A stretch of 64,000 nucleotides of DNA from Polyporus tsugae (Eukaryota > Basidiomycota > Agaricomycetes > Polyporales > Polyporaceae). Shown here piece after piece: positions 10,870-25,552 of the stretch; within the stretch, counting starts at the first letter, position 1, and each line of letters opens with the position of its first letter. Below the pieces are notes generated by a model. It did no database searches and had not been told where the DNA came from. It was given only the letters and a program-made list of their open reading frames with translations. Location of the stretch: assembly GCA_024305745.1 (NCBI GenBank), contig JAHRBS010000003.1, forward strand, positions 558,001 to 622,000. The letters run 5' to 3'. The translations under genes and the position numbers were made by a program.

Positions 10870-12542
10870 ATGGCGTCCCAGGAGGCCTTGAAGGATCTCC
10901 AATTCAGCAACTAGTACGCGATATTCATATTTTTTCCTTCCCTACAAGCCCGTCATCTGAACTTTTATGGCCGGGATCAGCGGGTACTTCGCTGTCGTTG
11001 GTGAGCTTCATTGTGTTTATCCATAATTCGGCCGCAACTTACGCCCCGGCTCTCCCAGCGTTTCTCGCATACGAGCACCTCATCACATTCGAGACGGAGG
11101 TGGCGTTGTTCTGGAAGAAGCAGTTCACTGGAGCCAGCCTTCTGTTCTTCGTTAACAGGTACCTCACCATCGCATGGGCTATAGCAACAGCAGCAAGTCC
11201 GTACTACAGTTCCCCACAGGTTGGTGACAAGCTTTCGCCTGTCCTTGACGACCTTGCGCCTGACCTGCATCCCCACAGAGGTTTGTTATGCCTCAAGTTC
11301 TGCAGCGTGCACGTCAATTCCTTACCTGGAGGCACCCAGATGCATGCAATCAGCGCGTGGCCTGCAGTCCGTGGAGGGCTTTCTATACTTTCCTTGGGCT
11401 GGTGCGTGGCATCTCTGCTCTGTCTTGTCATTCATCATTCGACTTTCAAGGAGCCTCTAGTTTTCTCTGCACTTCGAGTATACGCGTTGGGAAGGACTTG
11501 GCCTCTAGCGGTACTTGTCTTCATACTCTCCATGATGCCCAATATCACGAAGTTCGTGAGTGCCTCCAATGTTCACGCAACGCAGACGTGTAGCATCCTA
11601 CTGATCCCGTTTTCGATATTCAGGCAGCAACGTTCTGCATCATGCTGGTTACTGGACTTCCGGACCACTCTCCAGACTGCAAGACAGTCCAAGGGCCGAT
11701 CACGAAAAAGCTAGCGAACACGTGGGTCCTCTAACGTCCTCTACCCGACTGTCTCGCTCATCCATGCCCAGATGTATGTTTCATCTACCGCGTTTGAGGA
11801 TATGGGTTGAACGCCAACCTCTCAGTCACGATCGTGTCCCGTACGAGCCTCATCACGGCAGAGATCATCGTCCTCGTGGTGACTTGGATCACGACCTATC
11901 GAAGAGGTGTCATCAGCGAGAAGATGGAGAGGCGGACCGTGGCGCATGTAGTGCTGTTCAATGGTGAGTCTCGGAGACAGACAAGTTCGTATGCCGTCCC
12001 CGTGCTCACCGAACATCACAGGCACCACGTACTTCTTGTGAGCGTCGTGAAGCGCTGCTTGAGTAGTTGACTGATCCGAGAGCAGGGTGATGCTGTTCTT
12101 AAACTGCCTCCAACTTGGGTTCACGTTGGCTGCCGTGCGTGATGATGTTTTCTCGAATGGAAAGCACGTCTGATGATCGAGATCGAAACCCAGGTTGGCC
12201 CCACCCGCAAGGTACTCAACGTCAGCGAAGCCACCACCTTCTCCGAGCCGTACGCACCTCGCTCCACGCTCTCCCCATCCTGCTCGCACGCTTACTGATA
12301 GAGTTGGTAGGATCACGAGCGTGCTCATCACCCGCTTTCTATTTGACCTCCAGCGGGTCAACCAGCGCGATGTCGTGAATCTCGACTCGGATGGTCGTGT
12401 TTCTCCGCATTCTGAGAACGTCGTCAGCCGGGGCACCCTCCGCTTTCGCGGAATGTTCGACTCGTTGGGATCTGTGCTCGTTTGGGAGGAAGATGCGAGT
12501 AGTGCAGATGAGGATAGTGTGGACTATGACACAGCTCAGTAG
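10870..12542 (+). CDS. DUF6533 multi-pass membrane protein (copy A)
   Basis: Member of the basidiomycete-specific DUF6533 family, predicted seven-helix membrane proteins of unknown function. The start MASQEALKDLQFSNY at 10870 is spliced to GYFAVV and then to FLAYEHLITFETEVALFWKK, the family signature. VNRYLTIAWAI follows. Later exons encode the hydrophobic SRTSLITAEIIVLVVTWITT (~11840) and the conserved tail RITSVLITRFLFDLQ. A soluble acidic C-terminus ends in DSVDYDTAQ at 12542. Introns are short and splice in frame where checked; the middle exons (11170-11800) are less certain. It is a paralogue of the genes at 17935 and 38878. A receptor-like role has been suggested only from topology; nothing in the sequence proves it. 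Confidence 0.75.
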
Positions 12543-15254
12543 GCAACGCGGACAGTGGCGAGCACCCTCTCGCGCGCATCGCGTGGCAAACCCTTCCTTC
12601 CTGCGTTGGCGCATGGATTATTCCGAGTACCGCCGGAAGAGGTATGATATCATCACGGCTGTGACCGTGCAGGCCGACCGCGATGGCGGAACGAATTCCC
12701 GGAGGACTAGTCACGTTGAAGGCGCGAGCATCTGCATCTTATGACCTTGTCGCGATATATACCTGTACAGCACGGAATGGAAATAAGACATCAGCGAAGG
12801 GTTTTGCCAGCTGATGATTTTTTTTACACTGCCTAATAACGTACAAATCACATACCACTCTGCCCCACGGAGCTACTGTGTACTACATCTGTGAAGAGCT
12901 CCGTAGACTACAACGGCGAGGTTCCCTTGACACATACCTCTCTCATGATCCATCATTCAGCGCCGGTGCGGAACGTTACTGCTTAATAGGGCCGCCGCGT
13001 TCACCGTCGCCCGGCGGTCGAGTGGATCCTTGAGCCGCGTCAAATGGACGAGCCGCCAAGGCTGGCAACTTTTGTGCTCGAAGCCTGCAATAAAGCTTCA
13101 AGGAAGTCCCGCCATAACCCGAATACTATCACTGTGTGCCTCGGAGGTCGGACAAAATACGACGTAATGACCACCTCTAAGGTCGGAGTTTTTGCAGCAG
13201 AAACCTAGTAGAAATGGCGAGGAATTCGGGTTTGGTGCCTGGGGCTTTTCACGAGTTTAGGTAGGGAGGGAAGGCAGGATTTTTCAATGACAAACTTTCC
13301 CTTTTACGACCTTCCCAATTGGTTGCAGTGGGTGCGCTGCTGGCAGGGGTCTCAGCTCTTTCACATTGCTCCCAGTTTCTGGATTCCGGCGCGTATAGAA
13401 AGCGAAATAATAAATCTATTGACGGGCATCATCTGTGTCTACACGACTGAAGGTCTATACATCCGATAGCGGAGCGGCCTGCTGACTCTATCTACCTCTC
13501 CCACCTCATATGGATACCTGGCGCTTGGGCAGGCGTCGGCATGCGCTTGTGCAGCGACTCGTGTGCGCCGGACTCCGCGCCGTGGGTGAAATTGAGGGCC
13601 TCGCCGGCGGCCGCGTAGTACTTCGGATATACTTACCTGTTAGGAGCCTACTTGTCCTCGGACATGGGGATAATAGCGTGCTCACCTCTTGGGATGAGCC
13701 TCCTCGGGCACGGCAGCCATCACGCATTCACTTCAGGCTCCGAAGGCACCATAAACAGGTGCTCGTCATCATTGTCATCGTCGCCGTTAACGAAGGACCC
13801 AGAATGCCGACTGCTGCTCCTCTCACTCCCACTTGTGCGCGAGGAGCCCGAGTTAGAGCTGCAGAGGGCAAATGTATCGGCGGAACAGCACACGGTGATG
13901 CGTGGTTACGCCAATACACTTGCACAGGTTAGCAAAGGTGTGCTGGGTGGAAGGTGCATGAAATGTCAGTCAGTGACTAGAGAGTGTACGGAACGAAGGT
14001 GGAGCGGAACATACTCCAAAGAAGTGGCTGCGACAACTACTAGCCTACTACAACCAGGGGGGGTGTATACAAGCATCGTGCCAATCTAAAGACAACGTGT
14101 TAAGTCAGCCTCCATTGTCTGGGCAAAGTGGGTGGCTTGCCTCAAGTGCGCAAAGCTAATCCAACATGGGTGCTGCAACGAGGTAGTGCCTGTAGCGTAA
14201 GATGATGGCCGAAGTGAAAATAGTGCTGGAAGATGGGCGAGGTCCACACCCTAGTCAATGCATCAAAGAGCGAGAGGTTGAACATACCTTTCATCCAAGG
14301 GTGGATTCGAGGCCCGAGAGCGTCCACCAGATCTCCAGCCTAGACCGAGAACCACTATGCCAGCGAGATGTTGAGGCCTCCAGTTAAGCTCCCAGATACA
14401 GAGAGGACAGCCAATAGGCCAGCACCAGAGAAACAGACTCAGAGTGCCGGCGACCAAACAAGAGTCAAACGAGTCAAAAGTAGAGAGGCGTTGGAGAAGG
14501 AGCCCAGACTCCAGAGGCGATTATCGATGCGGACGTCCGTTTCACGGCTCTGTTTGTCTCTGTTTGTCTGCTCCGATGAGGCGCTCAATGATCGTTGCAA
14601 GCGGTTGCGTGCCTCCGGGTGCGCGCCCTATCTCATCGTATTTTTACTGGCTAAATGTGGGCTTTCTAATGGCAGGACAAAACGCGACTTTTAAGTGGGG
14701 TCCGACCTTGCCTCTACTTAAGGTAGCGAAGCGCGATAAATACGACTTAACTCCTCACTTATCCCGACCTCTGGGGCGCGTAGTGTATATCAGAGTGCTA
14801 GCACCGAGCATCATGATCATGCAATGTGGCAAGAAATATAGGGAATACAGCGAAAGTAGAGTGGGTTGTAGACATCGCTGGGAAGAAATTTAAAGCGGAG
14901 ACTCGAGACCCCAGTGGTGCAGAGTGGCGGTGTCAAGGGCAGCCGTTTGTGGTTTATAGCGACATTTTCCAAGTCCACCACATACCCAGGCACTGACCCT
15001 CAGATTGTTCCCCAAGCAGTCACGCGCTTTTCTACTTTCACCCATCTTATAGGCATAGGATGCACAGTAATCGCGAAGACAGCTCAAGCTTGAACGAAAC
15101 ACGGCGACGGTGTGCAAGCAAGATGCTTCGCCTTCGACTCACTGGCAGACCAAGCGAGCGCTCATTCAGCCTGAATGTAGCCGCTGTACGGAGTCGTAAT
15201 AGTCAGTCATACGTAGTATGTAGTGTGCTAACACCTACAAACACCTCTATAGGT
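12543..15254. other. long spacer with possible minus-strand gene debris
   Basis: This is one of the longest gene-poor stretches, about 2.7 kb. On the minus strand, gene-like pieces occur between about 13500 and 14450. One is a serine-rich acidic tail (SFVNGDDDNDDEHLFMVPSE, ~13740-13800). Another is a segment reading YYAAAGEALNFTHGAE (~13620-13570). A third is hydrophobic (LLAVLSVSGSLTGGLNISLA, ~14420-14365). I could not join them into one model without stops, and none matches a family I know. The rest holds nothing I can support. Confidence 0.35.
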
Positions 15255-16738
15255 CTATGGCGCTTGCACTGACACGACCAGCACCCTGAGCCCATCATCC
15301 AGCGCCGCCACGAACGCCTCCGCCAGGTCGCCATCGACCGCACTCGTACCCCAGGTGACGGTGACACCCAGCCCTCCTTCCGGCGAACCCACAACGTTGA
15401 GCTTCAGCGCCGCTCCGAGGGTGGCGTCCGCCTGCGCGAACGTCATCTCCCTGATCCTCCACCGAGGCGCGTCCCGACCTTCGCGCTCATCCTCACCCAC
15501 CCCCGTAGTCGACGGCTTGGGGAATGCTCCGAGGTTCGATATCGCCAGACCCGCACCGCGATCCTTCCCGAGGTGGGCCCTGAAGTACTCCTCATACCGC
15601 CCGAAGAGGTACTTTATCATCGCGGTGATAGGCCCAGCACGCTCGGCCGCACGCTTGAGTGTCCCGGTGAACGCAGCCGCGGCGTCCCACGGAAAACCGT
15701 CGAGATTGATGTCCGGCGGGAACATGGGATGGTGCCCTTCGTAGTGCGAGACGTGGAGACATATCGCCGTTGGGGGTACGCGTGTATGGCGGCGCATGGA
15801 GATCGGAAGGAACGACGCGATGGTTTGGTACTTCGTTCCTTCGCCGTTGGGGAGCGCGCGGATGAGGCGCGAGAGGACGACGAGGGCGAGGGTGTGCAGC
15901 GTGCCGGTCAGCGTTGCGTCGTGCTCCCTCGAGACTCGGAGGAGCTCGCTGGTTTCGGAAGGAGAGTAGTGCAGGATGCGGACATGCGTCTCGGGGATGA
16001 TCGTGGTAGGGACAGGGTTACCTGTCCATGCGGCGGTGTATTTGCGGGCGAATATGAAGGGGAGATACTCCTCCGCAAGGACGCGGACAAGCATCGGGAA
16101 CGGCACGAACATCTGGCGGCCCGCCGCGTCCTCCAGCGACGGCGGTAGCGCGACGTCTGGCGGAAGACTTGTTATGACGCCTGAATGCTCCGAGGGCGGG
16201 TCGGAGCGTATTCGATTGAGTGCGGAGAGAAGCGCGTGGTGGAAGGCGAGGCCGCTCTGGCCGTCTCCGATAGCATGGTCCCAGACAAACATGACGGTAC
16301 CATGCCGTAGGACAAATAGCTTCCAGCGCGGCTTGTCTTCAGGAAAGTCCATGGTGCTCGCGAAAAGGTCCTCTATGGTTGCGCGGAGGTCATTGCCGTC
16401 CTTGTCGACGAACTGCACGAGCTCGTTGAGGTCTATGGATAAGAGGCGCCTCCAGTCTTGCGGTTCACTTGGCGGAGGGAGGCGGGAATGAAGGGCGGCA
16501 TGACAGCGCACAACCTGCTCAAGGGCGGCGAAGAGGGTCGCCTTGTCACCGATGCCGAGCGGCGCGCCTGAATGTGTCTCGTATCGCCCGGCGACGACGA
16601 CCCAGCCGCAGAAACCGGTGCGACTGTATACGTTGAAATATTGCTCAATGCGCCCTAGATAATGCGAAGTATCAAGTCGATAAATAATTGGCCATACAAG
16701 TGGAAAGCCGGCCGCGACTGACCTGCCTTAACCCGCAT
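15255..16738 (-). CDS. alcohol acetyltransferase-like acyltransferase (ATF/AATase, HxxxD type)
   Basis: Acyl-CoA-dependent O-acyltransferase of the fungal alcohol acetyltransferase family (PF07247-like), expected to transfer an acetyl group to an alcohol or phenol. A tiny first exon (MRVKA, start 16738) is joined over a ~68 nt intron to RIEQYFNVYSRTGFCGWVVV, followed by one long uninterrupted exon to the stop at 15255. The catalytic motif is HAIGDG (HxxxD) within VMFVWDHAIGDGQSG near 16280. The C-terminal half contains FLPISMRRH and GLAISNLGAFPKP, typical of the second condensation-like subdomain. Total length is about 475 residues, normal for the family. It lies between two DUF6533 copies in the accessory region and may cap a hydroxylated product. 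Confidence 0.85.
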
Positions 16739-17934
16739 GCCATCTGAGCATGGGCGGGGGTCTGGCATGCAGTCCCAACCCTTTTGCGCCTGGATCACTG
16801 GCAGGATGTTTCAACGGCCTGTGACTCTGCTACCCAGCTTTGAAGGACTGACTTTAATACCGTCACTTCTGTAGCCATGGTGCTAGAAGAAGCGTCAAAC
16901 ATGTCGGGTGTTTCCGAGCGCCTTGACTGACCGGCGCTCATTGTAGTTCTCGGTTCCCACGGTTAGTCTGAGTCTCTATGTATGTAGTAACTTCAAACCA
17001 ATTTCAAACTATGTGTATACAGCCACAACATTGATCATTTCTTTACTTTCGTAGCAAATCTTATCTCTCTGGCTGCACCGTTGTGCATGTGTGCTACCCA
17101 CCCCTCTGAAAGGACTCTCCGATCCCGATGGCACAAACACTGGCCCGGACACATACAGTATATGGCACACCCTGGGCACACCTGTCACCCACGCGTACGG
17201 TGACGTCTTCGCCGGGCTGACTTGTTGCTCACGCTCATATTGATTCTACCGCCGACACAGGTGATCATCTAAGTACACGCTACGGGAATAACCCGAACCC
17301 AGAGCCTACCCGTCCTCAAATAACATATCTTCGCCCACCCAGTGCGATCGCGGTACCAGAAAGGCCCGGCTATCGTACGCATTTTCATTTTCAGGAACCC
17401 TACATCCGGCCCCCGACACCTGCCGCTCGTTTGTCAAACTACAGTTTGCGACACATACTTATCGTGCGTCCCATTCCGAGCCACTGGGCCACTGACGTCT
17501 TCTCCAATAGCCTGTACGCATGACGGCTGCCGAGATCTATCGCGTTCGGTCTATTTCGTGACTATCAAATCCATTGAGGGCTTCCTCGTGCTGGTGCAGT
17601 AGTGCAACGGAAATACGGGGCCTCACGAGATGTCGTCCAACGCGATACATTGCCTTGTGCGTTGGCTCCACAGAACTCAGCGCAGCCAGCAATTCAGTGG
17701 GTGAATGCCTTCGCGATCGTATCCACATAATTCCTGATCATCTTTTATGTTTAGGTTACGATACACCACTCAGGCGGCCGCAAGCTGTCAAATGCAAACT
17801 GCGTCGAAGGAACCTTGGCCTTGTGACCGCTTATAAGCCCGGAAAACCTGACCCCGTCTCAGCGCAAGACGTCGCCTGCAATCTTCCACTCTGGCCACCG
17901 GAGCTTAACCTAAAGCTATCTCTCGATAACTACC
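16739..17934. other. spacer, divergent upstream region
   Basis: About 1.2 kb between the divergent acyltransferase and DUF6533 gene B. Open frames are short and lack family-like sequence. I see no coding or RNA feature. Confidence 0.45.
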
Positions 17935-19643
17935 ATGTCTTCGCAAAGTGACGAACAAGCAGATCTCATCCTCTCATAGTGAGTATTACTAGATCCGAGT
18001 AGTACTTGAGCCTACGACTAATATGCGGTGCTTTAAGCACGATCGGCAATGCCTGCGGCTATGCCGTGATTAGTGCGTCTCTTTGGATTTCGACTGCGGA
18101 AGAGACTGTAGATACTCAACGACATTTCTGAACTCAAGCATTGCTAACGTGCGAATGGATCTTCACGTTCCAGTCCGAGATAGCGTTGTTCTGGCGGAGA
18201 AGGCTGTACGGCCCAACGATTCTGTTCATTCTGAACAGGTATATTACCCTCGCGAACGCATATTTTGGCGCCTTCGCCTTCTCCACCTCTGTACAAGTAA
18301 GTCGTCAGCAAAAATCATTTCTAACAGCGGCTCATGTCTCAGCAGGGGTACGTGTAGGTATCTAAGGTTTCAATTCATCTTACACCGGAAGTCTAGGTGC
18401 ACGGCAATTATTCGATCCGGCTACACCATCAACTTCCTGCAATTCCTTCCTGCCGCAGGTACGAGCCATGATAAATTCCCCCCATATCACTCGCACTGAC
18501 TGCAGTCCCCAGTCTTTTCTACATTGCGTGTGCATGCTTTAGCTCGGTCATGGCTTGTTTCTTCGCTGGTCTTCGTGCTCTCCAACGCACCGACAGTCAT
18601 TAACTATGTCGGTGAATCACTGGTTGGAGAAGGGGTCCTCTGCTAAAGTTCACTTCGCAAGGTGACTACGTTCGGAATAGACCAGGCAACGGGAAGTCCA
18701 GATCCAGCGTTCGGTTGCGTTGAGGTTGTAAACAACGAACCCGACTATTGGGGTGAAGCGTAAGGCACCAGTCTTAACCAGTAGTGATATTATTAACACA
18801 CAGTATCCTCAAGGTGTACGTCCATTCAATAGGGCACATTACATAGTAGGCTCTCACACGGGCACTTCCAGCCATCCTCATCGCGAGGATCAGCATCATA
18901 GTGGCCGATATCATCGTCCTCCTGGTGACGTGGTTCGCGACGTACAAGAAGGGCCTCATCAAAGGTGGTGCACGGCAGCATTCCCTCCTGTTTGTGATGC
19001 TGTACAATGGTAGGTATCTATGATGACGAATTTCTGTATGCTTTTGAACGCTGACCATCGATCCTCTCCAGGTACCTGTTACTTCTCGTAAGCAGACCCA
19101 ACGTACGACCGAAGCCAACTACCCATGTACATTTCAGGGTCATGCTCATCTTCAATGTTCTTCACATCGCATTGTCCTTCGCATCCGTGAGTTCACCCAA
19201 TTGCCTGGTAACGACTAGCCTGCATCCCACCGCCGCGACTCATGCACCACGCCTTTAAACTAGGTCGGCTACAATTCGAGCTCATTCGCCAGCAATGTGA
19301 CGGCCTTCACTCAGCCGTCGGTACCCTCCCCAGTCTCTCTAGTCCCGTCCAGCGCTGACGCTACTTATCCACCTTTGCGCATGCCAGAATCACGAACATC
19401 CTCATCGCCCGTTTCCTCATCGACCTCCAAGCGACCAACCGAGCCGCGATGAACATCGACGGCCAGCAGTCAAGTGTACCCTCGGATGCGGGCACGCTCC
19501 GCTTCGGGGCGGTCATTGGCTCTATAGGCTCCGTGCTTACTGGCAGTATCGATGGGGCTGACGTCGAGGACCAGGATGACTCGGGGAGACCTTTCCGGGG
19601 AGACGCCGTCAGCGCCCTTGCAACAGTTGGTCCCCGGGAATGA
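17935..19643 (+). CDS. DUF6533 multi-pass membrane protein (copy B)
   Basis: Second DUF6533 paralogue. It starts MSSQSDEQADLILSY at 17935 and splices to TIGNACGYAVI, then to LLTCEWIFTFQSEIALFWRR, the DUF6533 signature. LFILNRYITLANAYFGAF follows. Later exons give ILIARISIIVADIIVLLVTW (~18880-18940), CYFSVMLIFNVLHIALSFAS and the conserved tail NITNILIARFLIDLQATNR. A hydrophilic C-terminus ends at 19643. It has the same domain order as copy A and lies in the same orientation 5.4 kb away, consistent with local duplication followed by strong divergence. The first exons share the MSSQSD start with copy C. Function unknown; the middle exon borders (18300-18780) are uncertain. Confidence 0.75.
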
Positions 19644-21451
19644 AGAACCGGGGACCACGTACTTTGATGATCACGCGAGGCTGATGTTGAGGGTATGTCG
19701 ACACTGTGCACGCGCGACAGATGATGTTGGAGCTGATTGTGATATGATATGCCAGAAGGGATTGACACCGTTAACGTGGTGGTGAAATTGTGCAGGTGGA
19801 CAAAAAGGGCGGGTGTGGCTAACTTGGCCAACCTACTAGCCCACTAGCAGGTCTGACTACACCTGACGGTACTCTCTACTAGTACATGTATCGCATTCTT
19901 CTTATGCGCAGAGCACACGGACTACTACGCTCCCTGCTCAACCCTGCTGCTCCTGCATGCGCTCAGCTATCGATAGCTGTTCCGACGTGGTCCGAGTCTT
20001 CGGTGACGGAGCAGTGCACGCTCACGCTCTTTGCGAGTTCACATCCCTCCCGGAGAATATCCGCACTGTGATTCGGTGTGTATGTGTCCAGACGGACATG
20101 TCGGTCTGCGGTAATGGCGTTGTGTGTCCAACAAGCTTAGCGGTAAGCTGCCGAAGACACGGACCCCGCCAACTTCGAGCAGAAAGGGAGGCTTCCTACC
20201 GACACGTCTCTGAGACCCATATATGTATTCTCCGGATGCACTCGTGTGGCCACAGCATACAAAGGATCGCCTTGTGGTAGGTGCCACTCCTCAATCGATA
20301 CTCGGTTCTCGACTTGCACTACGACTAGTAGGAACATGGGGTGCGTTGTTATGGACCTCTAAGGTTCGAGACTAGTGATACTAACCAACGACGGCGCAGG
20401 CTCCTGATATCCAGTCTCCTAGGCACGTTATTGATTCCAATGAACGCCAGGCTCGAGGGCAACGGCTAAAGTACGGCACACCACAGCTGTGGTAGGTTGC
20501 CTCCTGGAGGGGGTCGGTGGCTTGCTTTCCGGCCTTGTGGGCTGCCTCCCGTGCGTCTTGGGAGGTGGGTAAAAACCATTGCATATTGCTCCATGCCTGC
20601 GGGTTTGACGACGTCTCCGCAGCGGTTGTAGAGTGCTTAGGAGCTCTGCTCTCGTGCTTGACCTTCGGACTGTGTCCATGTTGCTGGTGAGTTCCTCGAA
20701 CATATTGCCGACAGGCAATGGCTGACCCGGGCTCCCACAGCGGACTACTATGAACGAGGGCTCCGGGAACTCTCAGCTCTTCCCGGAGCCCTGACGATGA
20801 CCCTGTTGTTCATGACATCGAGTGACGATCTGGACGAATCAAGTTAATTCCCATGCTTCAACTTTATGCATTCATGACGATACTGGACTTTGAACCATTT
20901 GTGATTTTATGAACGAGGAACACCATTTCACTTGGGTTTCTCGATCGGAATGTCTATAGGAAGAAGTATCCTGACATTCCTCGGTCCACGTTAAGCGTGA
21001 AAAGGAATCTCACGACTTGGGAAAAAGTCGGGAAACGCCTTCACCATCTTAGTTCAATCACGACGACAGCCCACGCTCATGCAAGACGTTGTCAGGCCGC
21101 TCAAGAACGAGGGTGTATGGGGTGAAGAGGGGGGCGAGGACTCTGAATGTGCATACAGCCACTCCCAAGCAAGGCTATCAAGGACTCACCGGACGAAGAT
21201 GAATAGGAAACATATTGGGTACGCCTAGACTTGACACACGGCGAAGTACCGGTGCGCCGTAGTTCCAACGCTCTACACAAAGGAATGGATGCTTCATAGT
21301 GGCACAGCGTGAGCAGTACATGGACAATCTACGGGAATACACACCTCATCCTAGATAATACATATTCAGCTCTGCACCCACCCAAGCCCATCAGCATCGA
21401 ACACCCAAGACATCCTGAAAAGGTCGAAGGATGATCCCTGTCCTGACCGCA
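19644..21451. other. gene-poor spacer
   Basis: About 1.8 kb between convergent genes. It contains one clear inverted repeat (20757-20792) and otherwise no coding or RNA feature I can support. Confidence 0.45.
20757..20792. repeat. perfect 12-bp inverted repeat with 12-base loop
   Basis: AGGGCTCCGGGA at 20757-20768 is exactly complementary to TCCCGGAGCCCT at 20781-20792. The GC-rich stem could form a hairpin in RNA from either strand. It sits in a gene-poor spacer and its role is unknown. Confidence 0.7.
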
Positions 21452-22648
21452 CTACGCCCATCCGATCACATAGCGGACGTATTCCACCTCGGTCCTCCGC
21501 GCGTCCTCCGCCTCGCAAACGACCGTCTCCTTTTCCAATACGCACAGCGACAGGCTTGGGCCAGAATGAGTGGAATTGGTACAAGCAGGATGGAAGGCCT
21601 CCTCGACCATGCGCGTTTCGGACTCGTGCGTCGGACGAAGGGGCATGATGAGGTGGAAACGAGGCGTCGGGGACTGAGCAGGAGCAGGACGGGGAAGGAG
21701 GGCGGCCACCGTGTCGCGGATCCACATCGTGTGGGAGGGCTCGTAGATCACGTCCGCACCGAGGATCACGTCGAAAGGCCTGTCGAATGGTGGACCTACA
21801 TCTCGAGGCTCCAGGCCAGAGGGAGGAGCGTACGTCGACCAATCCAGCTCGTGCGCGCTCAGACTGAGCCCCGGTGCAAGTGCCTCGGGAGGGAAGTTCG
21901 CCCGGATGTTCTGCTCTAAGTTGCGGAGCACCACAGGGTGGTAGTCCGATGCGACGACTGTCGCGCCTGTCGTCCCACGCATAGACAAGAGTTTCGCCGC
22001 GGCGAGACTGACGAGACCCGTACCGGCGCCGAGCTCGAGCACCCGCACCTCCCCCAGCCCCGACTCAGAGAGGCCAAACTTCTCGGGCTCTTCGACCAGC
22101 ATCTCCGCCATGAGACACGCGCTGCCCCACGTCTGCGTTCCGACCGTAGGATAGTCACTGTCAACGGAGATCGGGACATCCGTTAAGCTGATGTCGATGT
22201 CGGCCTTGAGGGAAGGGGCGTAAAAAGCGTATCGCCGAGTGACAGTCCTGACCGCGGCGGTCCCAGCGCAGACGGCGATGAGTGCCGTGGCGGAGCGAAT
22301 GAGTGCGTCAACCTTGTCCTCACTGTTGTACCGGGTTTCGTCATCCTCGAGCGGAGTGGGGAGGACAGAGGCCCGAGACACGAGTGCAGTGAGCCAGCGG
22401 ACGGCGTATGCCCGCTCGAACTCGTCCGCGCGGAGGGCCTCTAGCGCAGCCTTTTCATCGATGTTCGCACCTGTAACTGAGACGTCCTTCAAGGTCTTGC
22501 GATCTATACGCCTAGCTCCGCGGACGGGCGGGTTGTAGATAACATCGAGGTAGTCGACTAGATTCGCTAGCGCCTCGATGGGTTGCTCTTGGATCTGGGG
22601 GATTGGCGGAAGCCGGACGGATGGAGGAGCGAAGACAGGAAGGCCCAT
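21452..22648 (-). CDS. family-16 (PF10294-type) protein methyltransferase
   Basis: Single-exon 398-residue SAM-dependent methyltransferase of the lysine methyltransferase group that includes FAM86/EFM and METTL21 enzymes. After a ~170-residue variable N-terminal part comes VGTQTWGSACLMAEML, the pre-motif-I segment. SAM motif I is VRVLELGAGTGLVSLAA (~residues 205-221), and the following strand motif is VVASDYHPVVLRNL. The acidic/aromatic motif DVILGADVIYEPSH corresponds to the family D-x-x-Y/F signature. The protein ends YVRYVIGWA at 21452. The substrate cannot be deduced; elongation-factor lysines are the usual targets of relatives. It may be an ordinary housekeeping gene lying by chance inside the accessory region. 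Confidence 0.85.
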   Translation of the reverse strand: MGLPVFAPPSVRLPPIPQIQEQPIEALANLVDYLDVIYNPPVRGARRIDRKTLKDVSVTGANIDEKAALEALRADEFERAYAVRWLTALVSRASVLPTPLEDDETRYNSEDKVDALIRSATALIAVCAGTAAVRTVTRRYAFYAPSLKADIDISLTDVPISVDSDYPTVGTQTWGSACLMAEMLVEEPEKFGLSESGLGEVRVLELGAGTGLVSLAAAKLLSMRGTTGATVVASDYHPVVLRNLEQNIRANFPPEALAPGLSLSAHELDWSTYAPPSGLEPRDVGPPFDRPFDVILGADVIYEPSHTMWIRDTVAALLPRPAPAQSPTPRFHLIMPLRPTHESETRMVEEAFHPACTNSTHSGPSLSLCVLEKETVVCEAEDARRTEVEYVRYVIGWA

Positions 22649-22771
22649 TCAAGGACGGGGACAAGTTTGAAGACTTATGTCCGAGGTCGGTGGATGGAGG
22701 AGATGGACATGCATGTGGATGGACACTTTCAACGTGCGGTGGCCAGCGATATGCAAGAAGCGCCGAGGTAC

Positions 22772-22782
22772 ATATATATAAG
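22772..22782 (-). promoter_or_regulatory. TATA-like element upstream of methyltransferase
   Basis: On the minus strand this reads TTATATATATG, about 125 bases upstream of the methyltransferase start at 22648. Position and sequence fit a TATA box; this is inference only. Confidence 0.35.
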
Positions 22783-22893
22783 TTGGGCGTGCCGACGGAA
22801 GTCTACGGGGAAAGAATACTATACAAAACGCATATGTTGTGTTAATACATTCGGATATCGTTCCTAATGAGCCGTACAAAGTATATCCCAATG

Positions 22894-25441
<2,548 letters not shown>

Positions 25442-25544
25442 CCTCCTAGAGGTATACGGTAACACAGGTATGGAGAGAAGCACGGGAAGGCGAGGATGTC
25501 ACGCTCCGAGGATGGGGATCGGCAGTGCTGCACTCAGGGGGGAG

Positions 25545-25552
25545 TATATATA
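25545..25552 (-). promoter_or_regulatory. TATA box candidate for phenol monooxygenase
   Basis: TATATATA embedded in a near-palindromic GGAGTATATATACCCTCC context, about 104 bases upstream of the start codon at 25441. A strong TATA box suggests an inducible promoter; inference. Confidence 0.45.

Noticed and set aside
10608..11714. 368-codon open frame covering the start of DUF6533 copy A
   Set aside because: Its upstream part has no family-like sequence and it reads through the clear GT-AG introns of the DUF6533 gene; the start at 10870 gives the conserved protein when spliced.
15573..16491. Long plus-strand frames opposite the acetyltransferase
   Set aside because: Composition is that of antisense of a GC-rich gene and there is no recognisable domain; the minus frame carries HAIGDG and conserved blocks.
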